Made by a program: the position numbers and the translations under genes. Shown in pieces: positions 1 to 8,608 of a stretch of DNA of 64,000 nt. The stretch is from a filamentous cyanobacterium ESFC-1 (lineage in GTDB: Bacteria > Cyanobacteriota > Cyanobacteriia > Cyanobacteriales > Spirulinaceae). Location: the NCBI GenBank assembly GCA_000380225.1, contig KB904821.1, positions 2,412,516 to 2,476,515 of the forward strand. Reading direction: 5' to 3'. The notes under the pieces were generated by a model that saw only the letters and a program-made list of their open reading frames with translations, did not search any database and was not told where the DNA came from. The number at the start of each line of letters is the position of its first letter. Within the stretch, counting starts at the first letter, position 1.

Positions 1-266
1 CGCGTGTCTTGGACGGGGAAACCCCGCCCCTACGGAAACTTGACCCTACAAACCTAAAATGTATGGAACTTAATTGGCATGACTATATAATGTTGCTCCA
101 AAAGCGCGTGTCTTGGACGGGGAAACCCCGCCCCTACGGAAACTTGACCCTACAAACCTAAAATGTATGGAACTTAATTGGCATGACTATATAATGTTGC
201 TCCAAAAGCGCGTGTCTTGGACGGGGAAACCCCGCCCCTACGGAAACTTGACCCTACAAACCTAAA
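1..266. repeat. 104-bp tandem repeat, about 2.6 copies
   Basis: Copies begin at 1, 105 and 209 with an exact 104-base period. The third copy diverges after position 266, and the array may extend left of the window. Each unit carries the hairpin module CGGGG-AAA-CCCCG inside TTGGACGGGGAAACCCCG, followed by CCCCTAC. The same module occurs singly near 8490, inverted near 41290 and as a variant near 56130, so the unit was built from a dispersed module and then amplified. I see no coding sequence in it. Confidence 0.93.
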
Positions 267-325
267 CCTTAACTTGTCAAAAATGGTCATGGGTTATTGG
301 TCAAAAACTGGGGTCAACACCGCCC

Positions 326-402
326 CAAAGGACAAAGGACAAAGAACAAATGACCAATAACTAAACCGCCCCAAAGGACAAAAGACAAATGACCAATGAC
401 TA
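326..402. repeat. Degenerate heptamer repeat downstream of the phosphatase gene
   Basis: Heptamers of the type AAAGGAC, AAAGAAC, AAATGAC and CAATGAC follow one another here in two blocks. The stop codon of the minus-strand histidine phosphatase gene (CTA at 400-402) lies at the edge of the repeat. These are the complement of the TTGGTCA/TTTGTCC heptamers found at many other junctions in the window. Confidence 0.75.
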
Positions 403-1050
403 ATTCCACCGAATCGGTTGTTGGGGTTGGCTGAGGTGAGAGGTATCAGCATTCAATTCTAAATGCCAACCGTCTGAAGTGCGGATGAGTTTCGTCAAAC
501 AACACAACGTTACCTGCATCGAGACGGGCGATCGCAACAACCCCTGAGTTGCCCCTAATACCGAGGCCCCATGACCAATCAGTAAAATATTACCGGAATA
601 CTTGCTCACCAACTGCTGCACCACCTGGGCAGTCCTCGCCCTAATTTGGGCTTCGCTTTCGGGATATTGTGGCACAAGGTAAGATTGATAATTTATATCA
701 ATCGAGGAATATTGCTCAAATAACGCCTCAATGGTTAACATTTCGGGAGTATGAGTCATCCAATCAGGATTGAGCCATTCTCCTAAACCCGCTTCTAGTT
801 TGATCGGCAAATTCAGCACCTTTGCCACTTCAAGCGCCGTTTGTACTGTCCGCAAAAAAGGCGAAACAAAAATATGCGCGATCGCTTCTTTCTCTAACCG
901 TTGGGCTAATTCTTGCGCTTGAATCACCCCATCGTCAGACAAGGGCGGATCGTAGGGGCGATCGGCATTTTCAAACCACGCCGGATCGACAAAATCCAAG
1001 CGATTGCCATGACGCGCAATCCAAATGGTTTGTTTTTTGTCTTTGGTCAT
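400..1050 (-). CDS. Histidine phosphatase family protein
   Basis: This 216-residue protein has the phosphoglycerate-mutase/phosphatase signature: RHG at residues 13-15 supplies the phospho-accepting histidine. A second catalytic histidine lies in LLIGHGAS near residue 160, with SPFLRT near 63 and the acidic GLGEW segment near 90. It is a cytosolic single-domain enzyme with no signal peptide. The substrate cannot be told from sequence; cyanobacterial relatives are mostly annotated only as histidine phosphatases. Its first residues (MTKDKKQ) are encoded by, or derived from, the heptamer repeat that fills the upstream region, and its stop codon touches another heptamer stretch. No neighbour shares its strand closely enough to form an operon except the MBL gene beyond the repeat array. 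Confidence 0.85.
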   Translation of the reverse strand: MTKDKKQTIWIARHGNRLDFVDPAWFENADRPYDPPLSDDGVIQAQELAQRLEKEAIAHIFVSPFLRTVQTALEVAKVLNLPIKLEAGLGEWLNPDWMTHTPEMLTIEALFEQYSSIDINYQSYLVPQYPESEAQIRARTAQVVQQLVSKYSGNILLIGHGASVLGATQGLLRSPVSMQVTLCCLTKLIRTSDGWHLELNADTSHLSQPQQPIRWN

Positions 1051-1460
1051 TTGTCCTTTGTTATTGGTTGTTGGTTGTTGGTTGTTGGTTGTTGGTTGTT
1101 GGTTGTTGGTTGTTGGTTGTTGGTTATTGGTTATTGGTTGTTGGTTGTTGGTTGTTGGTTGTTGGTTATTGGTTATTGGTTATTGGTTGTTGGTTATTGG
1201 TTATTGGTTATTGGTTGTTGGTTATTGGTTATTGGTTATTGGTTGTTGGTTATTGGTTATTGGTTGTTGGTTGTTGGTTGTTGGTTATTGGTTATTGGCA
1301 GAATCCCTGAATTGGTAATTGGTCACTGGTAATTGGTAATTTTCTTCCCACTCCTCCCACTCCTCCCTCTCCTCCCCCTCTTCCCACTCCTTCGATTGCC
1401 GACTGCCCAAAAACCACTGCCTACTGCCTACTGCCTAAGACCTAAGACCTAAGACCTAAG
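1051..1460. repeat. Composite heptamer/nonamer array between two minus-strand genes
   Basis: Positions 1061-1298 are an almost pure period-7 array of TTGGTTG and TTGGTTA (about 34 units). It grades into TTGGTAA/TTGGTCA up to about 1340. A pyrimidine-only stretch follows (about 1345-1390) that reads as 9-mers CTCCCACTC, CTCCCTCTC and CTCCCCCTC. Next come ACTGCCC/CTACTGC heptamers (about 1398-1435) and CTAAGAC heptamers (about 1434-1460). The plus-strand reading frames it creates (LLVVGCW-type) are period-7 artefacts. It separates the phosphatase start from the MBL stop, and both codons lie at its edges. Confidence 0.95.
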
Positions 1461-2235
1461 AAAGCGGCACAGCAAAACGCTCTCCTGGTGTGGGTTCGAG
1501 TAGTTGGGTTTCGAGATTGGCTTTGGCGAGTTTGGCTCGCATGGCATCGGTGCTACCGCGAGCTTGGATCACGGTGTTGAGAACTCCGGTAAACTCGATA
1601 TCACCCCCGGCGGCGGTGGGAATGAGGACTTGGGGTTGTAGCCATTCACACAACTGTAAAGCGCTGCGAAATCCTTGGATGATGGTGGCACCTAATGGCA
1701 AACTGAGATCGACAACTGGGGAAATTGCCACATCGATAGGAGCATGGGTTTTCAGGGTTTCGGAGTGGTGGCCGTGGGGTTCGTAGTAAAGGCTTTTTTG
1801 TTGTTGTAAATCGCGGACAATATAACCATTTTCTGTAGTGAAAGGCCCGAGGGGAGAACCGGGGACGGCTTGGATTTCGAGGCGATCGCCCCAGCGATGG
1901 CTTTGATGGTGTTTGAGGGCTGTAATGTTTTTATAACCGAGTTCCTGCACGACTTTGGCCGCACTCGGAGAACCAAAAACCGGGATGTCGCGGTCTAAAT
2001 GTTTGAGGGTGGCTGGGTGGGCGTGGTCTTCTAAGCCTTGAGATAAGAGGATTAAGTCGATTTTTTCGGGAATCGGACGTTCGCGCGATCGCGTCCCTTT
2101 AAACAGCCAGGGTAAATTACCAAAAACCAAGGAATCGATCAGCCAAGGATCGAGCAGAATATTAGCGTCGCCTATTTCTATAAACCAAGAGTTGCTATCA
2201 AGCCAAGTTAAATACATGACAATTTTTGTAAACAA
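1456..2235 (-). CDS. MBL-fold metallo-hydrolase-like protein
   Basis: This 259-residue protein resembles the cyanobacterial UlaG/RomA-like branch of the metallo-beta-lactamase superfamily. It has an N-terminal beta-strand region (YLTWLDSNSWFIEIG) and a motif position reading LSQGLEDHAHP near residue 80. The classical HxHxDH metal motif is replaced there by QGLEDH, so the first two histidine ligands are missing while DH is kept; activity as a metallo-hydrolase is therefore uncertain. The true start may be the internal Met at 2217 (MYLTWLD), because the first six residues do not look conserved. The TAG stop lies inside a CTAAGAC heptamer repeat. It is divergent from purD with about 120 bp between them. 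Confidence 0.75.
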   Translation of the reverse strand: MFTKIVMYLTWLDSNSWFIEIGDANILLDPWLIDSLVFGNLPWLFKGTRSRERPIPEKIDLILLSQGLEDHAHPATLKHLDRDIPVFGSPSAAKVVQELGYKNITALKHHQSHRWGDRLEIQAVPGSPLGPFTTENGYIVRDLQQQKSLYYEPHGHHSETLKTHAPIDVAISPVVDLSLPLGATIIQGFRSALQLCEWLQPQVLIPTAAGGDIEFTGVLNTVIQARGSTDAMRAKLAKANLETQLLEPTPGERFAVPLS

Positions 2236-2354
2236 ATGTAAACTATCTATCTGGATTCATTGTGCCATTATTTATCGCAGCTTTGCGAGGGTCGTTCGTG
2301 TCATAATGGGCGGCCCTGAGAAAGAATAGTCAAACAGAGGGGAGTTAGAAAGAC

Positions 2355-3620
2355 ATGAAGATTTTGGTTGTGGGAAACGGCGGACGAGAACACGCGATCG
2401 CCTGGGCGTTATTGCGATCGCCCAAAGTCAAACAAGCGATCTGCATCCCCGGAAATGGGGGCACAGCGCAGTTAGAACGCTGTCGCAATATGCCCATGCG
2501 CGTTGATGATTTTGAAGGCATTGCGCGTTTTGCCTTGGTACAAGGAGCCAGCTTTGTGGTGGTGGGGCCCGAGTTACCCCTCGCTCGCGGCATTAGCGAT
2601 TATTTACGCAAACAGGATGTCAAAGTCTTTGGCCCCACACTCGCCGGGGCTGAAATCGAAGCCAGTAAAACCTGGGCAAAAAACTTAATGATTGAAGCCG
2701 GGATTCCCACGGGGCGATCGCAAACCTTTACCGACCGAGAAGCCGCTCAGACCTACGTCAGCGAACAAGGTGCGCCCATTGTGGTCAAAGCCGACGGATT
2801 AGCCGCCGGGAAAGGCGTAGTGGTCGCCCAGACGATAGCCGAAGCCCAAGACGCGATCGCGGCACTCTGGCAACAAGGCTTTCACAAACTCGCCATCGAA
2901 GAATTTTTAACCGGACAAGAAGTATCCGTCTTAGCCCTTACCGACGGTAAAACCATCCGCCCCCTACTCCCTGCCCAAGACCACAAACAAATCGGTGAAG
3001 GGGACACCGGGCCCAACACAGGCGGCATGGGCGTATATGCCCCCACACCCCTTGTCAGCCCGGAATTACTGCAAAACATCCAAAAAACCATCTTAGAACC
3101 CGCTATAACCACCCTCAACGCCCGTGGCATCGATTATCGCGGCATATTATATGCCGGATTAATGATCGACGGGGACAACAACTGTCGCGTCCTCGAATTT
3201 AACTGTCGCTTTGGCGATCCTGAAACCCAAGCCATTCTCCCCCTCCTCGAAACCCCCCTACATGAAGTCATCCTCGCTTGCATCGAGCAACGTCTAGACC
3301 AAATACCGCCGTTACAATGGCATGAGGGCAGTGCGGTTTGTGTCGTCGCTGCTTCTGAAGGCTATCCGGGGTCTTATGCCAAAGGCTTCCCCATCCAAGG
3401 CATTGATGCCGCCGAAGCCACGGGTGCGATGGTTTTTCATGCCGGAACCAAATATCAAAACCCTCAAACCCTCACCGATGGCGGTCGAGTCTTAGGTGTA
3501 ACCGGAGTAGGAGACAGTTTCAACGACGCGATCGCCCTGGCCTACCAAGCCATCGACAAAATCGAATTTGACGGCATTTACTATCGCAGAGATATCGGCC
3601 ATCGCCTCAAAGCCTCTTAA
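2355..3620 (+). CDS. purD: Phosphoribosylamine-glycine ligase (GARS)
   Basis: PurD joins phosphoribosylamine and glycine using ATP to give GAR, the second step of de novo purine synthesis, in the cytosol. The 421-residue length is normal for the family. The N-terminal GNGGREHAIAWAL motif, the ATP-grasp segment VVKADGLAAGKGV (near 142-155) and the C-terminal EFNCRFGDPETQ signature are all present. A purine-rich GGGGAGTT stretch precedes the ATG. It stands alone on the plus strand, 170 bp ahead of nblS, so co-transcription is possible but not shown. Confidence 0.97.
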   Translation: MKILVVGNGGREHAIAWALLRSPKVKQAICIPGNGGTAQLERCRNMPMRVDDFEGIARFALVQGASFVVVGPELPLARGISDYLRKQDVKVFGPTLAGAEIEASKTWAKNLMIEAGIPTGRSQTFTDREAAQTYVSEQGAPIVVKADGLAAGKGVVVAQTIAEAQDAIAALWQQGFHKLAIEEFLTGQEVSVLALTDGKTIRPLLPAQDHKQIGEGDTGPNTGGMGVYAPTPLVSPELLQNIQKTILEPAITTLNARGIDYRGILYAGLMIDGDNNCRVLEFNCRFGDPETQAILPLLETPLHEVILACIEQRLDQIPPLQWHEGSAVCVVAASEGYPGSYAKGFPIQGIDAAEATGAMVFHAGTKYQNPQTLTDGGRVLGVTGVGDSFNDAIALAYQAIDKIEFDGIYYRRDIGHRLKAS

Positions 3621-3793
3621 AACTTTAGGAGTGAAGAAAAAACTCGCCATCACATCGCCCTCGGTTGCTGCTATGTCCACCAAAAAGACAAAAAATCTTG
3701 TTTACTATAAAAACAGTCGTCTTTCAAAACATGGGAAATTTCCTCCCAACAATTCCCTAACTTCAACCTACTGTCCCTATCTTTAACTGAACC

Positions 3794-5785
3794 TTGTTAG
3801 CCCTACTCAAAACCATTCGGACAATCCTGCATCAATGGTGGTCTGAGTTTACCCTTCAGACCCGATTAATGGCGGCGGCCACCTTGGTTGTTTCCTTGAT
3901 CATGAGTGGGCTGACCTTTTGGGCGGTTAACTCCATTCAGCAAGACGCACGCATGAATGATACCCGCTTCGGACGAGATTTAGGGTTACTTTTAGCCGCC
4001 AATGTCACCCCCCTTGTGGCCGACCACAACTTAACCGAAGTAGCCCGCTTTTCTTCCCGTTTTTACAGCAGTACCTCTAGCGTGCGTTACCTCATTTACG
4101 CCAACCAAGAAGGGGAAATTTTCTTTGGTATTCCTTACTCCGAAGCCGCCGTCCAAAACTCCCTCACGATCCAACGCCGCATCGAACTCCCCGAAAGCTA
4201 CGCCAAAAACGCCGATGTGCCGATGGTACGCCAACATAAAACCCCCGATGGCGTAGTTACTGATGTTTTTGTCCCCCTCAATTACGAAAATCAATATTTA
4301 GGAGTATTAGCTTTAGGAATTAATGCTAATCCCACGGTTGTTGCTTATTCCAACTTAACCCGCGATGTAACCATTGCCGTTTTTGTGTCAATTTGGACAA
4401 TGGTAATTTTAGGGGTAGTTTTAAATGCTTTAACCATTACTAATCCTATTAAAGAATTGCTGGTGGGCGTGAAAAATATTGCCGCCGGAAACTTCAAACA
4501 AAGAATTGATCTTCCCCTGGGGGGCGAACTGGGGGAACTGATTTTTAACTTCAATGAAATGGCCGAACGGTTAGAACGATATGAAGAACAAAATATCGAA
4601 GAACTGACCTCCGAAAAAGCCAAATTAGAAACCCTAGTCTCCACCATTGCCGATGGCGCAGTTTTGTTAGATACTAATCTCCACGCCATTTTAGTCAATC
4701 CCACTGCGAAACATATTTTTAACTGGAAAGATAAAGACCTGATTGGCAAAAATATTCTGCACGAATTACCCGCTAATGTAACCGTAAAACTCACCCGCCC
4801 TTTATATCAAATTGCTGCGGGGGAAAACCGCTATAAGGAAGACCATCTCGCGGCGGATTTTGACCCCCATCAAGGCCGCGACCCCGAAGCCAGCGAATAC
4901 CGCGTCACCTTGACCGAACCGACAAAACGCACGTTACGCATCCTTTTAACTCAAGTTCTCGACCAATACCGAGAAAATGTCAAAGGTATTGCAATGACGG
5001 TTCAAGACATTACGCGAGAAGTGGAATTAAACGAAGCCAAAGGTCAATTTATCAGCAATGTTTCCCACGAACTGAGAACGCCTTTATTTAATATTAAATC
5101 TTTTATCGAAACCCTTTATGAATATGGCGAAGATTTGAGCGCCGAAGAACGTTTAGAGTTTCTACATACTGCCAATCATGAAACTGACCGCTTAACTCGA
5201 TTAGTCAATGATGTTCTCGATTTATCGCGCCTAGAGTCTTCTAATACTTATAGCTTAGAAGCGGTTGAAATGGCTCGTCCTATTGAACAAACCCTGCGGA
5301 CTTATCAACTTAATGCCAAAGATAAAGGCATTGAGTTGAAAAAAGAAATTGAGCCAGAACTACCTTTGGTTATGGGTCATTATGACTTGTTGTTACAGGT
5401 GTTAGCTAATCTGATTGGCAATGCTTTGAAATTCACCCAAACCGGGGGTCAAGTGATGGCTCGCGCCTACAAACTGCAAGATACTAATAATAGCGAAAAA
5501 GTCCGAATTGAAGTCTCTGATACGGGGTCAGGCATTGCTCCCAAAGAACAAAAGGCGATTTTTGACCGCTTTTATCGCGTGGAAAATCGCGTTCACACCC
5601 TCGAAGGAACGGGTTTGGGATTATCTATTGTGAAGAATATTATTGAAAAACACCACACCCAAATTCACCTGATTAGCGAAGTCGGTGTAGGAACTACATT
5701 TTGGTTCGATCTTCGGGTGGCTGCGGCAGAAAATGACCTCCAACCGGCCATCAGCGTCCAGGGAGAAAGTGTTTCTGATGATTGA
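3794..5785 (+). CDS. nblS: NblS/Hik33-type sensor histidine kinase
   Basis: This membrane sensor kinase of 663 residues matches the NblS (DspA/Hik33, ycf26) family, which controls phycobilisome degradation and high-light, cold and nutrient-stress responses in cyanobacteria. Visible order: a first transmembrane segment near 25-47, an extracytoplasmic sensor region, a second transmembrane segment near 190-215, a HAMP linker, a PAS domain near 270-390, then HisKA with the H-box SNVSHELRTPLFN (His near 426). The ATPase domain has NLIGNALKFT, DTGSGI and GTGLGLSIV. The start is TTG at 3794; no ATG upstream fits the conserved N-terminus. The cognate regulator (RpaB type) is not in the window. Confidence 0.92.
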   Translation: MLALLKTIRTILHQWWSEFTLQTRLMAAATLVVSLIMSGLTFWAVNSIQQDARMNDTRFGRDLGLLLAANVTPLVADHNLTEVARFSSRFYSSTSSVRYLIYANQEGEIFFGIPYSEAAVQNSLTIQRRIELPESYAKNADVPMVRQHKTPDGVVTDVFVPLNYENQYLGVLALGINANPTVVAYSNLTRDVTIAVFVSIWTMVILGVVLNALTITNPIKELLVGVKNIAAGNFKQRIDLPLGGELGELIFNFNEMAERLERYEEQNIEELTSEKAKLETLVSTIADGAVLLDTNLHAILVNPTAKHIFNWKDKDLIGKNILHELPANVTVKLTRPLYQIAAGENRYKEDHLAADFDPHQGRDPEASEYRVTLTEPTKRTLRILLTQVLDQYRENVKGIAMTVQDITREVELNEAKGQFISNVSHELRTPLFNIKSFIETLYEYGEDLSAEERLEFLHTANHETDRLTRLVNDVLDLSRLESSNTYSLEAVEMARPIEQTLRTYQLNAKDKGIELKKEIEPELPLVMGHYDLLLQVLANLIGNALKFTQTGGQVMARAYKLQDTNNSEKVRIEVSDTGSGIAPKEQKAIFDRFYRVENRVHTLEGTGLGLSIVKNIIEKHHTQIHLISEVGVGTTFWFDLRVAAAENDLQPAISVQGESVSDD

Positions 5786-5849
5786 TGGGTTTTCTACTGT
5801 TTGTTTTGGGCTTTGACGGACGGGGGTATTCTGGGAATTTTGCATTATT

Positions 5850-5909
5850 CCCAATGACAAATGACCAATGACAAATGACCAATGACAAATGACAAATGAC
5901 AAAGAACAA
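5850..5909. repeat. Heptamer repeat spanning the amidase start codon
   Basis: Units CAATGAC and AAATGAC run with period 7 from about 5850, through the ATG at 5889, to about 5909. Each unit contains ATGA, so start codons occur in all three frames, and each start except the last is followed by an in-frame TGA five codons later where the repeat is uninterrupted. Confidence 0.9.
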
Positions 5910-7301
5910 ACCCATTGGATTAGTGCCTTAGACCAAGCGAAAATGATTCGCGATCGCGTCATCTCTCCGGTAGAACTTACCCAACAATATCTCGATCGCA
6001 TCGATCGCCTCAACCCCCAACTCGGTAGCTTCTTCTCTGTCGCTGCCGAGGGCGCGATCGCGGCGGCCAAAGCCCAAACCGAGCAAATCGCCAAAATTAA
6101 CGATACGAGCGCTCTACCGCCCTTTTTCGGCGTGCCTACAGCGATAAAAGACCTCAATGCCGTGGCGGGGATGCCCCACAGCTTCGGTTTACAAATCCAA
6201 AAAGACAACATCGCCACCTACGACGACGGCGTGGCGGGTCGCATCAAACAAGCCGGATTTATTATTTTGGGGAAAACTGCAACCTCCGAAATCGGCTCCC
6301 TTCCTTATACCGAACCCCCCGGCTTCCCTCCGGCTCGCAATCCCTGGAATCTAGACTACACCCCAGGCGGCTCTAGTGGGGGGGCGGCGGCGGCGGTGGC
6401 GGCGGGTTTGTGTCCTGTCGCCCAAGGTTCAGATGGGGGTGGCTCCTTGCGAGGCCCGGCTTTTTGTTGCGGCCTCGTCAGCATCAAACCCAGTCGCGGC
6501 AGGGTTTCTCATGCGCCTGCTGGGGATTTCCAAAGTGGTATTTCGGTACAAGGCCCCCTCGCTCGTAATGTGGCGGATGCGGCGGCTTTGCTCGATGTGA
6601 TGTCGGGTTATATCACGGGCGATCCTTATTGGTTGAGCGATCCGGCTATTTCTTTCCTCGAAGCCAGTCAAGAACAATTACCGCCGTTACGCATTGCTTT
6701 TGCTACAGATATTCCCTCTGTGGGAGCCGCCGATGAATTGTGTCGGCAAGCCGTCCGAGATACCGCCCAACGCCTGGAAAAGCTGGGTCATCATCTTGAC
6801 ATGGCTTGTCCTGACTTTTCCGGGTTAATTCAACCTTTTCAAAGGGTATGGCAAGGGGGAGTGGCCGCCGCCGGGGTTCCTCCAGAGGTTCTGAGTTCGA
6901 TGAATGCCTGGATTTTAGAGCAGTCTGGGTCAGCCGGGGAGTATTTACAAGCTGTGATGCAAATGCAGCTTATTTCTCGGCAAATTGTCGCTTTTTTCGA
7001 GACTTATGATGTTCTGTTGTTGCCGACTTATATTCACCCGACGATTAAAATCGGAGAATGGGCGGATTTAGCGCCGCCAGAGACGTTAGACCGTATTATT
7101 CGCTGGATTGCGCCTTGTCCGCCCTTTAATGCCACCGGACAGCCCGCGATCGCGTTGCCAACCGGTTTCGACCAGCAGGGTTTACCCATCGGTGTACAAC
7201 TTATTGGCAAACCCGCCGACGAAGCCACGATTATTGCTCTTGCTGCCCAGTTGGAGGCAGAAATTCGCTTTTTTGAGAATAAACCTGCTTTTGGGGCTTG
7301 A
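5889..7301 (+). CDS. Amidase signature (AS) family hydrolase
   Basis: This 470-residue enzyme of the amidase signature family hydrolyses carboxamides with a Ser-cisSer-Lys triad. The lysine is in [10 protein letters not shown] (near 86), the glycine-rich [14 protein letters not shown] motif (near 160) holds the cis-serine, and the nucleophile is in [12 protein letters not shown] (near 184). It looks like a free-standing amidase rather than GatA, since gatB/gatC are absent nearby and the overall pattern is amidase-like; the substrate is unknown. The N-terminus MTNDKEQ comes from the heptamer repeat, so the functional start may be any of several repeat ATGs, or the conserved part may begin near HWISALDQ. 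Confidence 0.88.
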   Translation: MTNDKEQTHWISALDQAKMIRDRVISPVELTQQYLDRIDRLNPQLGSFFSVAAEGAIAAAKAQTEQIAKINDTSALPPFFGVPTAIKDLNAVAGMPHSFGLQIQKDNIATYDDGVAGRIKQAGFIILGKTATSEIGSLPYTEPPGFPPARNPWNLDYTPGGSSGGAAAAVAAGLCPVAQGSDGGGSLRGPAFCCGLVSIKPSRGRVSHAPAGDFQSGISVQGPLARNVADAAALLDVMSGYITGDPYWLSDPAISFLEASQEQLPPLRIAFATDIPSVGAADELCRQAVRDTAQRLEKLGHHLDMACPDFSGLIQPFQRVWQGGVAAAGVPPEVLSSMNAWILEQSGSAGEYLQAVMQMQLISRQIVAFFETYDVLLLPTYIHPTIKIGEWADLAPPETLDRIIRWIAPCPPFNATGQPAIALPTGFDQQGLPIGVQLIGKPADEATIIALAAQLEAEIRFFENKPAFGA

Positions 7302-7323
7302 GAGAGTAGGGCTGGCGGAACAT

Positions 7324-8283
7324 CTAAGTTTCAGATAGAACCGAAATGACAACTTTGCCTTTCGCTCTGTGACTTTCGCTGCGACGATGAGCCGCGATCG
7401 CGTCACTTAAAGCATGATTACTATCAACAATTGAGCGAATTTTACCCACTTCAATTAAGGTTTTAATCTCAGTTAAATTTTGCCCGTTCGGTTGCGCTAA
7501 AACCAACTTGGCTTTTTGACCGGGTAATAACAAAGTGACGGTGCTGGCGGCGACATCTTCGAGGCTGGGTAACGTCGAAACATAGATGCCATTGGGCGTT
7601 AGCGCTTCTTGACAATCCCAGAAATTGCGCTTGCCCACCGCATCGAAAATGATGTCATATTTGATGCCTTCTTTCGTAAAATCCGTGTCGCGATAATCAA
7701 GGACGCGATCGCACCCCAAACTTTCCACTAACTCGAAATTCTCGCGGCTACAAGTCCCGGTAACATGGGTATCCATCGCTTTCGCAACTTGTACCGCATA
7801 AGTCCCCACACCCCCAGAAGCCCCATTAATCAACACCTGCTGACCGGATTTTATATCACCTAAATCCCGCAAAGATTGTAACGCCGTTACTGCGGCCACA
7901 GGAACCGCCGCCGCCTCTGCGAAACTCATATTACTGGGCTTGAGCGCCGCTTGGGACTCTGAAACCGCCACATATTCGGCATGAGCGCGTCCCATCAGGG
8001 GATTCACCGCCCCATACACCGCATCCCCAATGCGAAAGCGAGTTACTTTTGCGCCCACCTCCGCCACAATCCCGGCAAAATCCGACCCCACCCCCCTCGG
8101 AAACGATAACCCCGTCACGGCTTGTAAATCCCCCTGACGAATTTTCCAATCTACGGGATTGACGCTGGTGGCGTAAACCTGCACTAAAATCTCGTTGGCT
8201 TTGGGACTGGGCTTTTCGGTGTCTCGGTATTGCATTACGTCCGCATCGCCGTGGCGATCGATGAGAATGGCTTTCATGGTCAT
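7324..8283 (-). CDS. Medium-chain dehydrogenase/reductase, quinone-oxidoreductase-like
   Basis: This 319-residue NAD(P)-binding oxidoreductase belongs to the zinc-free MDR branch (quinone reductase or enone reductase type). The N-terminal GroES-like half ends near residue 115. The Rossmann half carries INGASGGVGTYAVQVAKA near 150, and no cysteine cluster for structural zinc is visible. The substrate is unknown. An alternative start is the Met at 8277 (MKAILIDRHG), which fits the usual family beginning better than the ATG at 8283. It converges with the amidase gene, leaving about 20 bp between the stop codons. Confidence 0.85.
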   Translation of the reverse strand: MTMKAILIDRHGDADVMQYRDTEKPSPKANEILVQVYATSVNPVDWKIRQGDLQAVTGLSFPRGVGSDFAGIVAEVGAKVTRFRIGDAVYGAVNPLMGRAHAEYVAVSESQAALKPSNMSFAEAAAVPVAAVTALQSLRDLGDIKSGQQVLINGASGGVGTYAVQVAKAMDTHVTGTCSRENFELVESLGCDRVLDYRDTDFTKEGIKYDIIFDAVGKRNFWDCQEALTPNGIYVSTLPSLEDVAASTVTLLLPGQKAKLVLAQPNGQNLTEIKTLIEVGKIRSIVDSNHALSDAIAAHRRSESHRAKGKVVISVLSET

Positions 8284-8357
8284 AATTTTCGTAGAGCTAA
8301 AGTTACCGCTAAATTAGCCCAGAAATACGGCTTGTTGCTTATGTCGAAAGATAGAGT

Positions 8358-8562
8358 TCGTTGGTCATTGGTCATTGGTCATTGGTCATTGGTCATTGGT
8401 CATTGGTCATTGGTCATTGGTCATTGGTCATTTGTTATTGGTCATTGGTCATTGGTCATTTCCTCCCCCTCCTCCCCCTCCTCCCACTCTTGGACGGGGA
8501 AACCCCGCCCCTACAAAACAATTGCCTACTGCCCACTGCCCACTGCCCACTGCCCAAAAAGC
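8358..8562. repeat. Composite array: TTGGTCA heptamers, pyrimidine nonamers, hairpin module, ACTGCCC heptamers
   Basis: TTGGTCA units with period 7 run from about 8361 to 8461. Three pyrimidine 9-mers CTCCCCCTC/CTCCCACTC follow (about 8463-8488), then TTGGACGGGGAAACCCCG plus CCCCTAC (about 8489-8513), then CTACTGC and ACTGCCC heptamers (about 8524-8558). This is the same module order as at 1061-1460, with the hairpin module added. The long plus-strand frames it opens (LVIGHWS-type) are artefacts. Confidence 0.95.
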
Positions 8563-8581
8563 CCCCTTTCTGTTATGCTAA

Positions 8582-8596
8582 TGATAGTCATTCTCA
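8582..8596 (+). promoter_or_regulatory. Candidate Zur box ahead of the zinc ABC genes
   Basis: TGATAGTCATTCTCA is a near-palindrome. It matches the cyanobacterial Zur operator pattern TGATAATNATTATCA at all but two of the fourteen defined positions. It ends 12 bases before the ATG at 8609, where repressor binding would block transcription or the promoter region. The match is seen in the sequence; the identity of the bound Fur-family protein is inference. Confidence 0.65.
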
Positions 8597-8608
8597 CGCG
8601 CATCGGCT

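Noticed and set aside
822-1332. Three overlapping plus-strand reading frames with LLVVGCW-type repeats
   Set aside because: They are translations of the TTGGTTG/TTGGTTA heptamer array; 7-base units give a 7-residue repeat in every frame. They run antisense to the phosphatase gene at their 5' ends.
8358-8562. CRISPR array
   Set aside because: The units are 7-9 bases with no spacers; no cas genes are present in the window. The same holds for all other arrays here.
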